From Piper betle (Eukaryota; Streptophyta; Magnoliopsida; Piperales; Piperaceae): DNA of 64,000 bases. The notes under the pieces were generated by a model, which was given only the letters and a program-made list of their open reading frames with translations, did no database searches and had not been told where the DNA came from. The stretch lies in contig JAURVB010013507.1 of the NCBI GenBank assembly GCA_033002965.1, positions 211,929 through 275,928 of the forward strand, in the 5' to 3' direction. The first letter of the stretch is position 1. Each line of letters starts with the position of its first letter. The translations under genes were made by a program, and so were the position numbers. Below, one piece after another: positions 1 to 13,229 of the stretch.

Positions 1-1822
1 AAATCATCCTTGAGGGATCTCATCCTCGAGGGGTTATTAATCCGGAAAACTGTTCGGTTAAATGGCCCGAGTTAAGTGGGATCCGATAAAACGCCACTTA
101 ACCCGTCCTGCAGATAATAAAATAAACACACAATAGATGAGCGTAAAATAGAGACGAGTCATAAACGGACCTGGTATAAGCTCCAAGTGTGTCATCGTGT
201 GAGTTCCTACTCCGTACCTATACATCAAAACTAAATACTAACACCCGCTAACTAAATAATGCATCAACTCAACGGACATCACACACAACACCATAATCAT
301 CCATCACAATAACCAATCAAATAATCATAAAAGTAAATAATCCTAACTCGTCCTATTCATACCAATTTTACTATGTTTTTCTAAGTTAAATCGTGATCAC
401 TTATCATGCTAAGACTCGATCTACCTCATTAGATCACTTACTATTCATTCGCAATTACTCAAATCATACAATCATCCATTCACTCATAATTATGCATTAC
501 TCATAACAGTTAATCAAATCTAGCACTCTGCTAACATTCATCATGACAATTACTCAATTCTAACATGCTATACTAACAATCATCATCAATTTTAAATAAT
601 CAAATCAGAGTTAATTATACCTCACGTCGTCGGCAATCGGCGATGGCTAGGGTTCCGTCGCGTGTCTCGGAGCTCAAATTTGGCGCTCTTCAGCATCCAA
701 AATTCAATCAGGTTCGACTGGGTGAGCTCTGCAGAAGATCCGGTGAATTCCAGCCATTCTAGTTTTCCAGCGGGTTTCGGCGGTTTTTCGGCAGCTTTCA
801 GTAGTTTTTCGACAACTTTTGACGGTTTTCCGGCAACTTTCGACGATTTTCTGGCGACAACCGTTGGCGGCATCCACTGGTTGGAAAGCAATGGTATTGG
901 GTACCATTGGAACCGGCTCGGCGAGCCGCGACGTATCTACGGCGTCGACATGGTCGGTAGAGGTGGCGCCTCACCGAAAAAATGGCTAAGAGGGCCGGCG
1001 GCGATGGGTAGCTAGATTCGGCCGGCCTGGGCGGCAATGGCCTCCACTCCAGTCGGGGAAGGTCGCTGGGTGGTCGAGGGTGTCGAGGCTAAAGCTGGAT
1101 TGCGGTGGCGACGGTTGTCGGCGGCGCAATCTGCGACGCAGGTACAACCAGGGCGCGGCACTAGGCGCGGCGATTCCAGCATCGCAAGCGGCTAGATAGT
1201 GGCCGGGGTTGGTCGAGGCGGCACGGCAACGCCGTGGCAAGGCTAGGCGGCGACATTTGGCGGCTGGGCTGTGTCGACAGCGGGGCGGCGACGCTGCACA
1301 GGGGTGGCGTCGGGGCAAGGGTTTGGGCGAGGAAGAATGGGTCGGGTGAGAAAACAACTGGGTGGCAATATCGTAAATAATACTTGACTCGTGTTCGGCT
1401 CGAGTCCAGAATAATAACTAAGTCGTAAAAAATCCTTAAAAAATCCAAAAAAATCGGGAAAAATCCTAGAAAATAAAACAATCACCTAAATATCATAATG
1501 ATATGCTCTAGAACTATCAACCCACCCAAACTACCCATAACGCATCCTAACGCGGTAAACGGCCTAAACTAATTCTAAGATCCACTATATATAAAAATAA
1601 ACAAAAGTAACTGGCATACTCTCATATAGTTTGATAACTCATTCTGTTCTGCTGTGTTTATGACGTTATCATCATATACTTGGGTACGCATGACCCTCAT
1701 AGCTCATACGCGCGACTGGCGTCGGCTCAGTACACGTATTTTGAATCTAACTCGACTCGAAAATAACGGTCGAACTAACCGGTTCTGAATATAAAACCCT
1801 GACTCGAATCGTGGGTTTTACA
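1..1822 (+). mobile_element. Long LTR, 3' part (left end cut by window)
   Basis: This stretch aligns by eye with 56546-58207, including the shared block around 'gttaaatggcccgagttaag', the T/C/G-rich 'ttttccggc' repeats near 760-860, a GC-rich core (900-1340) and the same terminus 'gggttttaca' at 1813-1822. It is therefore the 3' part of a roughly 2.8-kb LTR whose first 1.1 kb lies outside the window. The short overlapping ORFs at 620-1480 are low-complexity readings of the GC-rich core, with no recognisable protein domain. No primer-binding site or polypurine tract follows the TTACA end. This suits a solo LTR or the right LTR of an element lying to the left. Confidence 0.75.
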
Positions 1823-4243
1823 TAACCAGAGTAAAACTCTGCCATAGATTTGCTCTCCCCAAGGACCATAACCATATTCACATCAATATTCAATTTGAGC
1901 AAACCTACAAAAAATTAAATTTGACAACTTAGCACCAATACCCAAAGAACAATATTATGAAGTTAGCACCAACATCAAAACAACTTATCAAATTTACTCC
2001 ATTTTCCCTTCTTGTGCGACCTATTTTACCAAGCTCTCGTTGGTGACCAATGAGAAACCATACACTGGTGGCAACACATAATTGTGTTGGTTTAATTCCA
2101 CATCAGTTATAGGTAAGCCAATAACTTGTACATAGATTGGAAAGTTTTACTTAAAAGTTAATTTTGAAATAAGAGAGGCCTGTAAAGACTTAGAGGCTTT
2201 ACTAGTCCATAATAAACTAAATGATAGAAGTTGGGCTAATAATTTGAAAAGGACTTAGGCCCTTGATCAGTTTTCACTTAGACCAGGTCATTGTAGATCC
2301 TTCTCAACTCATATTTTTTCACATGCATATTTTTGTTTCATCCAAATTCAATTAACACTGTCTTTTTGCATTTGTGCTTTCTATATATCCAATAAGTTGT
2401 GTGATCTTTGGCATCAATAAAGATTGTCAAGCTAGCTTTAACATGTCCTGGAACTTACCCTTGTTATGGTATACTTAACCATCATTCTGATTTCATCACC
2501 TTGCAATAAATATAATGAAATTCGATTGGATTATACCACCTTTAAAGGCAAGCCCAATTTGTGCAAATTGATAGGTTTAGTCATTTTTTAAAAAATAATT
2601 AATTAAGTTAAATACCTTTGTTTGAATAATTTCAATGACGTGCAAGTATACATGGTCGAAACAAGTAATATAATGATGAATTCTAGTATCGTCCCATAGA
2701 GAGATGAATTTCCTTAAATTAATTAAAGAAAGTGAAATGAAGAACAAAATAAACACAATCAACTTAACTAAATCTAAATAATAGCTTTAAATTAAAAGAG
2801 AAATTAAAATGATAAATTTGTTCTAGAGTCAAATTTTTCTTAATATGAATTTAATCTTCATCACATCTTATTCTTATCTTCTATTCCCTCAGATTGTCAA
2901 TCTAGAATAATTATATAACATGGTGGCTCATGTTCGTTCACGCTTCTATTATTTTTCCTCAATTTTTACTTCCTAGTAATAATTAATTAATCAACAAAAT
3001 AACACATTAAGATTTTCTTTACAATCGCATACAGTGTTATGTATCTCTTGACCACAATGACAAACAAGTCAAAAGACTCGTTGTATGATAAATTATCAAT
3101 GATTAATCTAATTAATTTCTCCCAAAATTTAATTAAACCTCGTAATCTAAGAAATAAGCGATCAATTTACTCTTAGCATTAAGAACATAATAATTCAAAT
3201 AATCCGTTTGAATAAAAGAGTAAGACGTTGAAATGAATTTAATTAAACCATGTTAAGTTCCATTCTTCTCTAGAACGAAATAAAAGATTATTCTATAATA
3301 AAAAGAGAAAATAATATAAAGAAGAAACTATTTTTCATCATGAAAGGAAAAGAATTACAAAAACTAGAATTATTTCTTTCACTAAACTCTTAAGCCGAGA
3401 GTTGAGATATCTCAAACAATAAATGACCACCCCTTTTATATAGAAAATGAGATACTTAGGAGATAAAAGAATTCGATGAAGGATTCCACAACTCAATGTA
3501 GTCTAAATGATTATAATGTCCGATGAAGTTTCTAACTCACCGATAACCGCGCCAAAGCTATGTATATTCATCCTCATCAAGCTTTGTCAATACCAAAATT
3601 GTAGCCATCAATGGGTGGGTCAAATGCTCTGACCAACAAATCTTAGCTTAATTTGTTTTATCTTTTTCTACATTAAAACTCTAAAACTAAGCATATCTTA
3701 TAAATATTAATTAACTAGAATATAACAAAAAATATCACTTAATTAATAATATTTATACTCGGGAAGTATAAAATCAAATTAAAAATATGGGTAAATATTG
3801 TATAGTTTAAACACTTAACAACCTTAAGTACATCCCCACAATATATTAGATCTTACCCAAATAAATATTTGTTGTAAGACTAACTTAATTTTTGGTGGAT
3901 ATTATATGTCATACCCGCGAATCAACGTTTTTCATTGTAAATGTTACATACAATCCCAATGTCATACTACTACAAATTTTATCTTCCCCTACAGTTCAAT
4001 AAACTTAAAATATATTGTAATAGCATGGAGAAAAATGAGGTGGCAAAAGTAAGGTGGCAAAAAGTTTCTCCATAGTTTTAGGTGTGGAGAGAAGTAAGAA
4101 AACTAATATATGTTTATCCATAAATATATAAATAATGCTAGATTTTTTTCCACGGTTCTCATAATTGTGAAGAAAGTACGACAAAAAGTATTCTCCATGT
4201 ATTTTTAGGGGTGAACCAAAGTCTTTTCTTTTGTGGTAGTGGC
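1823..4243. other. Intergenic; dispersed AT-rich repeat at about 2600-3700
   Basis: No gene is visible. The segment at about 2610-3700 carries the 'acaagtaatataatgatga...gtatcgtccc' type of sequence, and 52960-53345 has the same pattern ('caagtaataaagta...gtatcattccc'). Both therefore look like decayed members of one dispersed plant repeat. The stretch 3968-4242 begins 'actactacaaa' and ends 'ttgtggtagt', weakly like CACTA-element ends, but I could not find a matching target duplication. Confidence 0.4.
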
Positions 4244-4725
4244 TAGGGCCGTCCAAAGCTGGATTAAATTCAATTAGCTCATACTCAACTTGAAAAAACT
4301 TGGTTCAAAACTTAACTTGATATCAAACAAGCCAAGCCTGACTTGGTACCTTCTCAACTCGTCTCAATTGAAAGCTTGATACTGTTTATATAAAACATAA
4401 GATTTTTTATTATATTTATTTTAATTTTTTTGTACAAATATAATCAAATTATAAAATATCACTACATGATAATAATTTAAATAGAAATATGCATGATTAA
4501 ATTTTCTTTAATGTATAATTATGTCAAAGTTGAAATATTTTAATTATAAATTAAATTTTAGTATGAATTATACGAAAAAAATGCATCGTCAACTTCAAAT
4601 CAAGCTAGCTCAAACTCAAATTGAGTCGAGTACTTATTAATTCGACTTAAACTCAAAATCAAACAAACCAAATTTGAGTTTGAGCTGAGAACAACTCGAC
4701 TCGACTTGGCGGATGAGCACCCCTA
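4244..4725. mobile_element. Non-autonomous hAT-type element with 8-bp TSD
   Basis: The element starts TAGGGCCGTCC and ends GAGCACCCCTA, whose reverse complement is TAGGGGTGCTC. These are short imperfect terminal inverted repeats of hAT type. The 8 bases on the left (4236-4243) and on the right (4726-4733) are both GTAGTGGC, a perfect 8-bp target-site duplication as expected for hAT transposition. The 482-bp interior is AT-rich and low in complexity, with repeated 'ctcaactcg/gagtcgag' strings. It has no transposase ORF, so it must have been moved in trans. Similar strings at 18040-18250 and 25510-26090 may be related decayed copies. Confidence 0.82.
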
Positions 4726-4733
4726 GTAGTGGC

Positions 4734-6067
4734 AGCTGTTTTATTGAATATGAAAAGCAGCATGGTCAGGAATGTAATTTCACATACGATAAGACATAAA
4801 GAATGTTACCCAATCTTTTTGTTTCTTTAAGTAGTAGTTTAATCTTTTATCAAATAATTTGTATCAGTTTTATCATGTGATATGAAGCAAATTATGCAAT
4901 ATGTATTAAACTATAACTTGAAAAAACAAGAAAGAAAAAGTGACGTTCTTTATGTCTTGTATCGAAGGTGGCAATATATTCCTGATAAGACTGTTTTTTC
5001 ATATAAAATATATTTTTGACCAATACGATTCTTTTATACAGACTATATTTGAGTATATATTATTTTTTGTGTCATCTATACTAAGCTTTGGAATTAGGGA
5101 TGCCTCATTGAGACCAAATATGGATTGACTAAACCTCGTTGGGTCAAATGTTTAATATAATTTCTAAATTAATAATAATATTGGATATAATTTCAGGTGC
5201 ATAAATTATTGGTATTATGATATTTAAAGTATTAAGAAAAGTTAGTAATTTTAGTTTTTGTAATAATTAATTTATGTAGATAGATTAATAGTATAGAGGA
5301 AATTAAGGGGAATAAGGGATTCGTACCTTATAGCAGCAAAGTGATCAATTTAGGTTTTACAAAGCAAATCTTCGACTTGAACACAACTGAGAGTCTCCAA
5401 TCATTACCTAAACCCTCAAAACCTAATACTCAAGATTCACAAAAGAATTTCAAGTTTTGTCTTGTAGATGATTTAGATGACTAATGAAATTCTCCATTTA
5501 TAAGCAATTGGGCAATCATATAAATTTTTTATATATGTTTAATAGTCATATCACACCAACTACATACTTAAAGTAACTCTATATTTAAATGAGTAACTAT
5601 GTGCTGAATAGAGTAGATGAAGTTAACTGTCTTAAATGTTAGTTATTCATTTGGATGAGGCCTTCTCAAACACGGTCGACCCACAAAATAAATTGTGAAT
5701 AATGTATGAATAATTGAGGGGAAATGTGGGAGAGTGCATGTAACACAAGAGAGACATTTTAAAAGCAAGATAATGTTATAGGTTAATGCAATAATACAAA
5801 TCAGAATAGAAATAGCAGGCAAATGAGTAATATAAGCATGAAATTTAAGTAAAGTTACACTGAGCATATAATGATTTATATGCACTGCTGATAACAACAC
5901 CTGCTTGGAAGAATATATACTCCAAAGCTATATATATCCCCTCTTCATACAAAACAAAGAGGCATCCTTGTACCTCACTCATACTTTTACGGATTACATA
6001 TATGCTTTACTATACGTAAATACTTATTGCAAATGCGTACATATTTCTAAACATGTGATAATAATTA
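4734..6067. other. Intergenic, no gene recognised
   Basis: AT-rich sequence with only short ORFs and no domain I recognise. The last 500 bases are downstream flank of the glutaredoxin gene at 6068-6379, which reads leftward, and probably include its 3' UTR. Confidence 0.4.
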
Positions 6068-6379
6068 TTAGAAGAAAATGAAGCCTGCTTTGATGAGGAG
6101 TTGCTTGAGCTTGCCATTCATATGAAGCGACATGACGTCTTGGTTATGGCCGATGAGCCTTCCCCCAACAAAGACAGCAGGAACAGGGGGGTTCTTGCCC
6201 AAGAGGGAGGTGAGGGCACGCTCCATCTCTGCTCCTCTTGGCATCATGTCGAGCTCATACACAGCAGGGTTGCCTCCATACCCAGAGAAGAGGACTTTTA
6301 TGGAGTGACACATGCAGCAAGAACTGTGGCTAAATATGGCCACTGGGTTTTCCTTGGCCAGCCTCAACACATTCTCCAT
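6068..6379 (-). CDS. CC-type (plant-specific) glutaredoxin, 103 aa
   Basis: The product is a small thioredoxin-fold protein of the land-plant CC-type (ROXY/GRXS) class. These proteins act in nucleus and cytosol, often with TGA bZIP factors in flower development, nitrate and stress responses. The active site CCMC is at residues 21-24, in the context FSHSSCCMCHSIK. The cis-Pro element VPAVFVGG (66-73) and the GG-x-LIG-x-x-x-D-VMSLH glutathione-site region follow at 72-85. The 103 residues match the usual class length and the gene has no intron, as is typical. The start is the ATG at 6379, reading MENVLRLA like other family members. A TATATAAA lies 114-121 bases upstream. The C-terminus is KAGFIFF and lacks the ALWL-type tail of ROXY1-like members that recruit TOPLESS. 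The family is certain; the exact paralogue is not. Confidence 0.95.
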   Translation of the reverse strand: MENVLRLAKENPVAIFSHSSCCMCHSIKVLFSGYGGNPAVYELDMMPRGAEMERALTSLLGKNPPVPAVFVGGRLIGHNQDVMSLHMNGKLKQLLIKAGFIFF

Positions 6380-6492
6380 GGCCAGAGCTATTGGTGAGGT
6401 CTGTGTTTGTGAAACAGGAGTTGAGTGGGAAGGGATGAATGAGGAGGGAGTTGAGGTGCTTGGTTTGATGAGAAATGAAGTGCTTGGTAGTG

Positions 6493-6500
6493 TTTATATA
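6493..6500 (-). promoter_or_regulatory. TATA box of the glutaredoxin gene
   Basis: The minus strand reads TATATAAA here. A transcription start about 30 bases downstream would give a 5' UTR of roughly 80-90 nt before the ATG at 6379. The position and perfect motif make this the likely core promoter. No upstream element is claimed. Confidence 0.6.
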
Positions 6501-6609
6501 TGTGTTGCTTGGCGTGAGAGATTGTTTTTTGTGGTATTGGGAGAAGGATAATATTTGCTTTTATGATAATTTTGAATTCCCAGAATGCCCTTGTCCAGTC
6601 CAAGTTAGG

Positions 6610-9600
6610 GTTGATGGAGTTTGAATTCGGTGCACGTACGTGGAGAGAATTTTAGCCCAAAATCTCCTAGGTTCTATACGATGTTAATACTCTCATTGGA
6701 TGACCAACATTAGTTTGAAGGTTGCCGAAAAAGAAAATTTTTGAAGGTACTTTTATATCTGTGACTCGTTCATTTATTATTTGCCTCAAAATTATAGTTT
6801 TAAAACTCTTTTTCAATTCCATAAACTTCTTGAGTCGACTCAACTCTGGGTATACAGAGCTAACTCCATAGATGATTTGATATTAACTAATTTAATAATT
6901 GATTTCCTGAACTATATAATAAAAGATGTCAAAATATATTATTTTTAGAATAACTACATTATTATTTTTAAGTAGTGTAAATCATGTTTTTATCAATTTT
7001 AAGTATCAAATGAATAACATAAACTAATTTCATATATATTTTTATTTACATAGTTAAAATTTTAATATAAATGACTCTAAATCGACTTTGAATCGATTCT
7101 GAATAGATTCCATTTCATAGTATGTTGAGTTGAGTCTAAATTTCGAGTTTTCAAATTATGTTCAAAATTGGTTGAATTTTCTTGTTTTTTGTATAGTTAA
7201 ACATAAAATTTATCATTTTTTAAAAAGCAAATTTCAAGATATTCTTTCACTTTGCAATATTAAAAATTACATTGGGCAAACGAGGAAAAGGCGTGTAAAA
7301 ATTTCTATCCATGTAAGAGGATAAAATTTGGATACTATTGCTTTATCGGTAAGAGTATGACTGCTGTAATATACACTTTGTGGTCCAATTTGCCCTTGGA
7401 CCACCCGCACGTGTCGGAACTTTCCTAGGCTGCCCTTCTATTCATGCATGCTACAAATCACAATTATAACATTCTAATTTAAGCCATGTACATCACTATT
7501 TAATTAGAGCTAGATACATACTAAATTGGGGTCACTTTGAAGCATTGCCATAATAAAATAAATATTAAACCATTCCTTCCCGGGTAAAGAAGGATGGTCG
7601 AAATTAAGAAAGGCATGCAACCATAAAAAAATTTGTCATTTGTAATTACGTTCATTCTAATTTAAGATTCCAACACCTATTGGGTATCAGGTGGAAAAAG
7701 AAAATGAAAATTAAATGATTCATTCCAGAGTATTAACTGTTGTTTATCCACGTGTAAAGACCAAATAAATGCTTTCAAATAGGCTGATGATGTTTTCCTG
7801 GGAGATTTTTAATAATTTTAGGGGTTTGAGCTAGTAATTTATACTACATGCACTATAAAACTAGCTTTAGTTTCCATTAAACTTTTACAAATTAATTGCT
7901 AGAATTATCAATTTCATCACTAGAATGCGTGCAGTGCAAAGTGTTACTTTATGACATAGATGTAGCTAAGGCAAAATAAAAGGTGTGATTGAGATTCAAA
8001 ACCAATGTAGATATATTTCATTAACTCAAAAGGAAAATGTAATAAAGTTCTATATAAAGTTAGAAAAAGGTTGTTAAGTTTTAGAATTACCTAGTTTAAA
8101 CCCATTATAACTTAAGATATTATTATATCTAGTCGTGATGCCACGAGGAGATAGATTATAATGATATAATTTATTGTTTTATTTTTGTTGTATTTAGATT
8201 TGTTGAATGTCCTGTTTTTAATCAGAGCTTGATTTTTATTATTATATATTAAATCACTTCACTTAAAAAAGCTTAAATAAGCTGGTAAGCCACCAAGAAA
8301 ACCAAGAAATGGAATCCTTTAACAATCTTAAATAAAAATCTCAATGTAGTACCCTTGTGCTTCAAAGACTCATATGATTCCTAGTTCACTAACTCGGAAC
8401 AACTAAAATAACCATTTTAAAATCACCCGCTTTTAAGTACTTGATTTATCATTTATAATATTATGAATAATCGTCCAAGTTAGTTGATTTTTTTAAAAAA
8501 ATTGAAAAGTGTAGTTATAATAAATGAATAGTTCCTGTATAGATGCATGCAATTTATCTAAATTGGGGGCTTCCCATCGTTCACTATATTCCCATCAAAT
8601 TGTATGCAAGCATGGCTTAGAATCTAATGAACGTGTTATATAGATGCATACCGTAACAGCTAAAAGTGCAAGTTGACAAGCTAGATCATCCCTTCAAAAT
8701 AGTTATTTAAATTGAAAATCTATAATCACATATATACATAGATATACCAGATCTAACTTTCGTATGTATTAAATATAGTTCTAATTTCAAAATGGTTATT
8801 TAAATTAAAAATTGATAATCAAATTATACATAGATATATTGGATCTAACTTTAATAAGTATTAAATATAATTTTAATTTAAGGGATCTCACAATCTATCC
8901 ATGTCACGAAATTTTTCCACGAAGAATTCTTTCATTCTATTGTGAGTCTAAACTAAGTCTAAACCATGTCCATTCTAGCCTAATTAGCCGACACAGAACC
9001 GAGTTGAATCCGATACCATTTTTAATAACCTGATTCAACTAATTTTGGAGAAGCTCACATTTTACTCAACTTAAAAATTTTCATCCTTATTTAGAATTTC
9101 TTTCTTCCGTTCATGGTCTAGTGCACATTCAAATTAATTCGGCCTACCATCTAATATGATCAAGGCTCGGTAATTATCTATAAAGTAATTAGATCAGGCC
9201 TTTATTGGGCAAATTGTGAAACAATCCAGTTATGGGGATATCATATTAGAAAAGTTCCACACAAAAGAAGATGAATATAAATATGTTATATGAGAATTCA
9301 AAAAATATTTATCAAACTAAATATCTGCACTAATTCAAAAATAACAATAATAATTCCATAAGATAAATACGTGATTTTCCTATGAAAATTTGGTCAATGA
9401 GTGTTTGGATGAAATGATTAGGAAAAATATAACAGGCAATAATTTGACAGCTAATAATATTGATTGTAAATTTAAAATTTTATATTTGCTCAATATAGTT
9501 AATATTATCATATTATAAGTAGAGTGTGCATTACTCTTTATTGGGAATCAAAAAGTCGAACGTTGCTAATTAAAAGTAGGACATTCAACTAATCAAAATA

Positions 9601-10279
9601 AAATAAATATGTAAAGAAAATAAAATCATTTTTACTTATCTTCTTATATAATATGAGAGTTTGTCTCTGGAATTGGAGCCTATATATCTCTAAAATAAAC
9701 CGTATATGACATAACATTTTGACTAGTCTACTCTTATTAATAAAAATTGAACTCAATACTGGCCTTTGACTAAAAGAAGGAGATTTGACTAATTAAAATA
9801 CAAAAAAAATAAATCAAACTATTATAGTCTTCTCATTGAATTACAAGCTATCTTGCTATCTTTAAAATCATATTTAATTAAAATCTATATCTAAAATATT
9901 AGATTATTATCTAGTCTGAATTAAAAGTGGAAGATTATATAATCACACGTGGTGTGATATCTTGCCTTGTATATATAAATGGGCTCTTAGGTAGGTTGTT
10001 GAAGGAGGTTTTTCTTTAGGCATGAATGAGCTATGTACTTCCTGTAGCTATCAAGAGAGGCATCTGGTGAGGTGGAGAAAAGAGGTTATTGTTTATCCAT
10101 GGCAGACAGCTTTAGTTTTTGGTTGGGATATATTCTATAATTCATTAAGGAAAATGAAAGCCAATATATATCTAGATCAAAGGTCACAGAATAACAAAAG
10201 CTACCTAGCTTCATTACCAATATATATAGATGATCTTCTATTTTCATCGAGAATATATATTGAAAGACACATTGAGTGC
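6610..10279. other. Intergenic, AT-rich, no gene recognised
   Basis: Only short ORFs without recognisable domains. Decayed repeats with 'gagtcgactc'-type strings occur at about 6830-7130 and 8930-9050. A reading at 10022-10330 contains IYIDDLLF, but nothing else in it resembles a reverse transcriptase. Confidence 0.4.
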
Positions 10280-10430
10280 CTGTTTTATATGTTGTATATA
10301 GTTATAACAATGAAGTTCTTTATATTCTAAGATCCACATACATATATATATATATGTGGATCTTAGAACATAAAGAGCTTCAATGTTAGAATATATATGT
10401 ACCCACACACAATATAAAAAATCGCTATGA
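10280..10430. repeat. Inverted repeat (hairpin) around a TA core
   Basis: The left arm ends '...tctaagatccacata' and the right arm begins 'tatgtggatcttaga...', around a (TA)n centre near 10345. The best-paired part is 10306-10388, arms of about 38 bp with few mismatches. Weaker pairing extends outward to about 10280 and 10430. It could be a MITE-like foldback element or, if transcribed, a small-RNA precursor. The sequence alone does not decide. Confidence 0.6.
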
Positions 10431-12906
10431 GAAAATAAGGGCATCTATGATAAAAAAAATTATCATTCCATCTCCAAGCTCATCACCACAACCTTCATTA
10501 GAAAAAATTTCTTAAAATCAGTGATGTGTCACTAAAAACTTTTATTTTTTCGTGTAAATTTTTTGTACCCTATACATTTTTTTAATATGCTCCACTTCAT
10601 AGTTTTTTGAGACAAATTTATAAATACATCAAATTTATAAAAACTCCCTGTCGACCGACTCCAGTTGACAACTTGAATCAAATAAAAAGGACATGATTTC
10701 AAACTTCATACTACCTGATTTTATGCTTGAAAGAGTCATTTTTACATGATATTAGAGCCAGCCTAAAAATAGGAAAAACTTAAGTTGATTTGCAAAATCC
10801 GACGGGTGCGGGAAACTGTTAAAATAATCTCACATGATTGGTGTCGTGTATACGTGTGTTTTTAAGCCTTCTAAATTAAACTAGCCAATTATTTTAGATT
10901 GAAGCCCGTGAACCTGATTTACGATTTAGTTATAAATCCGAAGATTGTTTAATCAGATCATGTAATCTCCATTGATGGAAATATCAATAGGGTCAAAAGG
11001 ACTACTATACAGAGCGTTCCCTTTCGTTTTCGTCGTCACTGCCCCGAATCCTGGTCTTTGTGGATGCCTTCCTTTCCATCTTCTTGATAACATCAAGTGT
11101 CATGTTATGGCATTCTTATAACCCCATCAAGGATACCCAAGAAAAAAAATACCCAACATTATTGTGCATACATCTTGAAGTTCATCTTACATTTTTTTAT
11201 CAATGTGACTGATATAAACCTGTAGTAAGTGGAGTACAATATTATGATGTATATGCAATTCTTCTTCTTGTTAGCAATATGCATGCTTAGATGAATTGTT
11301 CTACTGTCTGTGCAAAATAAACATGGCATTCAAGAATGTTAGTAGATAGAGATGCATGGATAAGGTGGAGAACACATCAAGTGGGAAGGGAATGTCAACT
11401 TTAATTTGGCATTGGGGATATATAAAGAGAAGTGCAGACTCGAATCGTAGCATCACATATTAGCTGGCGACGTACACATCTGTACAAATTCGCCTTTCAT
11501 ATATTCTCCCAGAAAGCTGACGCCAATACGTCCAGTCATCCTTTTTAGCTATCCCTTCCCTTTATCAGATACCACTTCTCAATATCACAAGGTGGTGAAG
11601 ATGGTCACAGATCATAGCAAAAGAATCAAAAGATTTAACTGCTATTGCATGTAACACTGCTAAGGATTGATATTGTAGCGGAACCCATGTTGAAGAAGTT
11701 TTAATCTATATCAATAGATTGATATCAGGGTGAGATTTGGATTAGATGCTGCATAATTTGGAGACCCATTTGTGTGGACAACACAAGGGAAAGAAAGACG
11801 TGGGATTTGAGTTGGAGACAAAGGGTTTCAAGCTCTCAAATATCTTGTAAGATATGCAAGGATAAATACCCAGGTGAAGGGTTAACGGTGACAAGGTGAA
11901 GAATGGAAATTGATGCGACAAGAAGGTGAGGTTCGCCGACACCAAGGAAGTGATATAGACGGGCAGGTTCAGCACTCTTTAATTTGTGGGTTGTGAGGAC
12001 CACGTTTGAATGACCGACCACTATTGACAGATAAAGTGGTAGTAGTACTAGCTATTGATATATATGGTCCATGTTTCATCATATGAAAGCTAAGTACACT
12101 AAGATTATTTGACTGAGCTTAGAAGAAGGGAATCCTTTTAGTAGTTTGCCTTGACCCTTGTTGAGAACGGTGATCAATATGTACCTATAAAACTTAAATT
12201 CCCCTTGGGATTGATATAAAATCCCCCATTTATTAAAATACTCTCGTATCCAATATTTACTTAAATACGATTCAATATATTAATGAGATAAGGAGTATAA
12301 TTTTTAATTTGGTTCAACTGATACTTTTAAAAGGATGACTAAATTTATTAATTTATACTAAATGGGCCGGTTGTTGCAAATGTTATTATGGCCAACTCAA
12401 ACTATGTTGGATGATGAGATTAGTTAGTCTACCTGTAGATTCAAATTAGAATTATGCATCATAAAAAAAGAATTTATCAATTTAATATCTTTAAGATGAG
12501 TGAAATATAAAATCCTTATATAGTTGGTTAGTTAGTCTCATATCTAATATCTAATAAAATAAGAGTTCATATATTAATATAGATAATGTTTGTAATATTT
12601 AGTTTAGTTAACCACTTTTGAGAGGATAACTATGTCTATCAATTTGCACTAATTGAGCATACTATTATATATATATATATTAAGCATTAGATTAAACTTC
12701 ATGATTGATGAGCTAGTGATAAAGATATAAAATTGAGGCTATTAAGACAACCAAACTAGTTGATACAAAGGCAGTACCAGATGAAATGACTAATTGTTGT
12801 TGAAATGTAATAAGTGTTTAAAGACACTGGAACAAAACTCTTCCATAGATATGCTCCCCATGAGTGGTTAATTTGCTATTCTTCTTAGGCCACCTAATTA
12901 TAAATT
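10431..12906. other. Intergenic, no gene recognised
   Basis: AT-rich DNA. The segment 11740-12010 is less AT-rich and gives short overlapping ORFs on the minus strand with no recognised domain. At 10749 the string 'atattagagccag' faintly resembles a tRNA-Met primer-binding site but has no LTR on either side. Confidence 0.35.
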
Positions 12907-13057
12907 GAAATCTCCTCTCCTTTGGCAGGAGGAGATTTCGACACCAACCATTTAGAAAATTTGTTTGAAAAATCGGAAAATTTCTAATTTGAAGGGCAAA
13001 AAAAGGATCAAAATCACGAAATCATCCTGAAATCTCCTCGTACGTGAAGAGATTTGG
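12907..13057. repeat. Short hairpins sharing GAAATCTCCTC
   Basis: At 12907-12939 an 11-bp arm GAAATCTCCTC is followed by an 11-base loop and the exact complement GAGGAGATTTC. The same arm recurs at about 13029 in GAAATCTCCTCGTACGTGAA, next to a partial complement. Flanking 'ggccacc' (about 12890) and 'ggtggc' in reverse (about 13070) suggest the whole may be a small decayed MITE. Confidence 0.5.
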
Positions 13058-13229
13058 TCCCCTAGTTATAGCCACCCTAACCATATGCAGCTTCATATTC
13101 CATGTTATGAAAATTTGACTAATTTTATTGCAAAATAAATTAAAAAAAAACGAGAAGAGTACACAAAATGTAAAAGGTTCACCAATTTGTACGCTTCTCA
13201 ATTTAAATCGGAATTTCACTAAAACCACA

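Noticed and set aside
622..1485. Several overlapping ORFs at the left edge
   Set aside because: Open in many frames because of GC-rich repeats inside the LTR; not conserved between copies.
3968..4242. Possible CACTA-like element ('actactacaaa' to 'ttgtggtagt')
   Set aside because: Ends match poorly and no 3-bp duplication was found. The right end is also part of the hAT target site.
10022..10330. Reading with IYIDDLLF, like the reverse-transcriptase YVDD box
   Set aside because: No other reverse-transcriptase motif before or after it, and the peptide around it is low-complexity. Probably chance.
10749..10765. 'atattagagccag' resembling a tRNA-Met primer-binding site
   Set aside because: Differs from the usual motif, and no LTR with TG...CA ends adjoins it.
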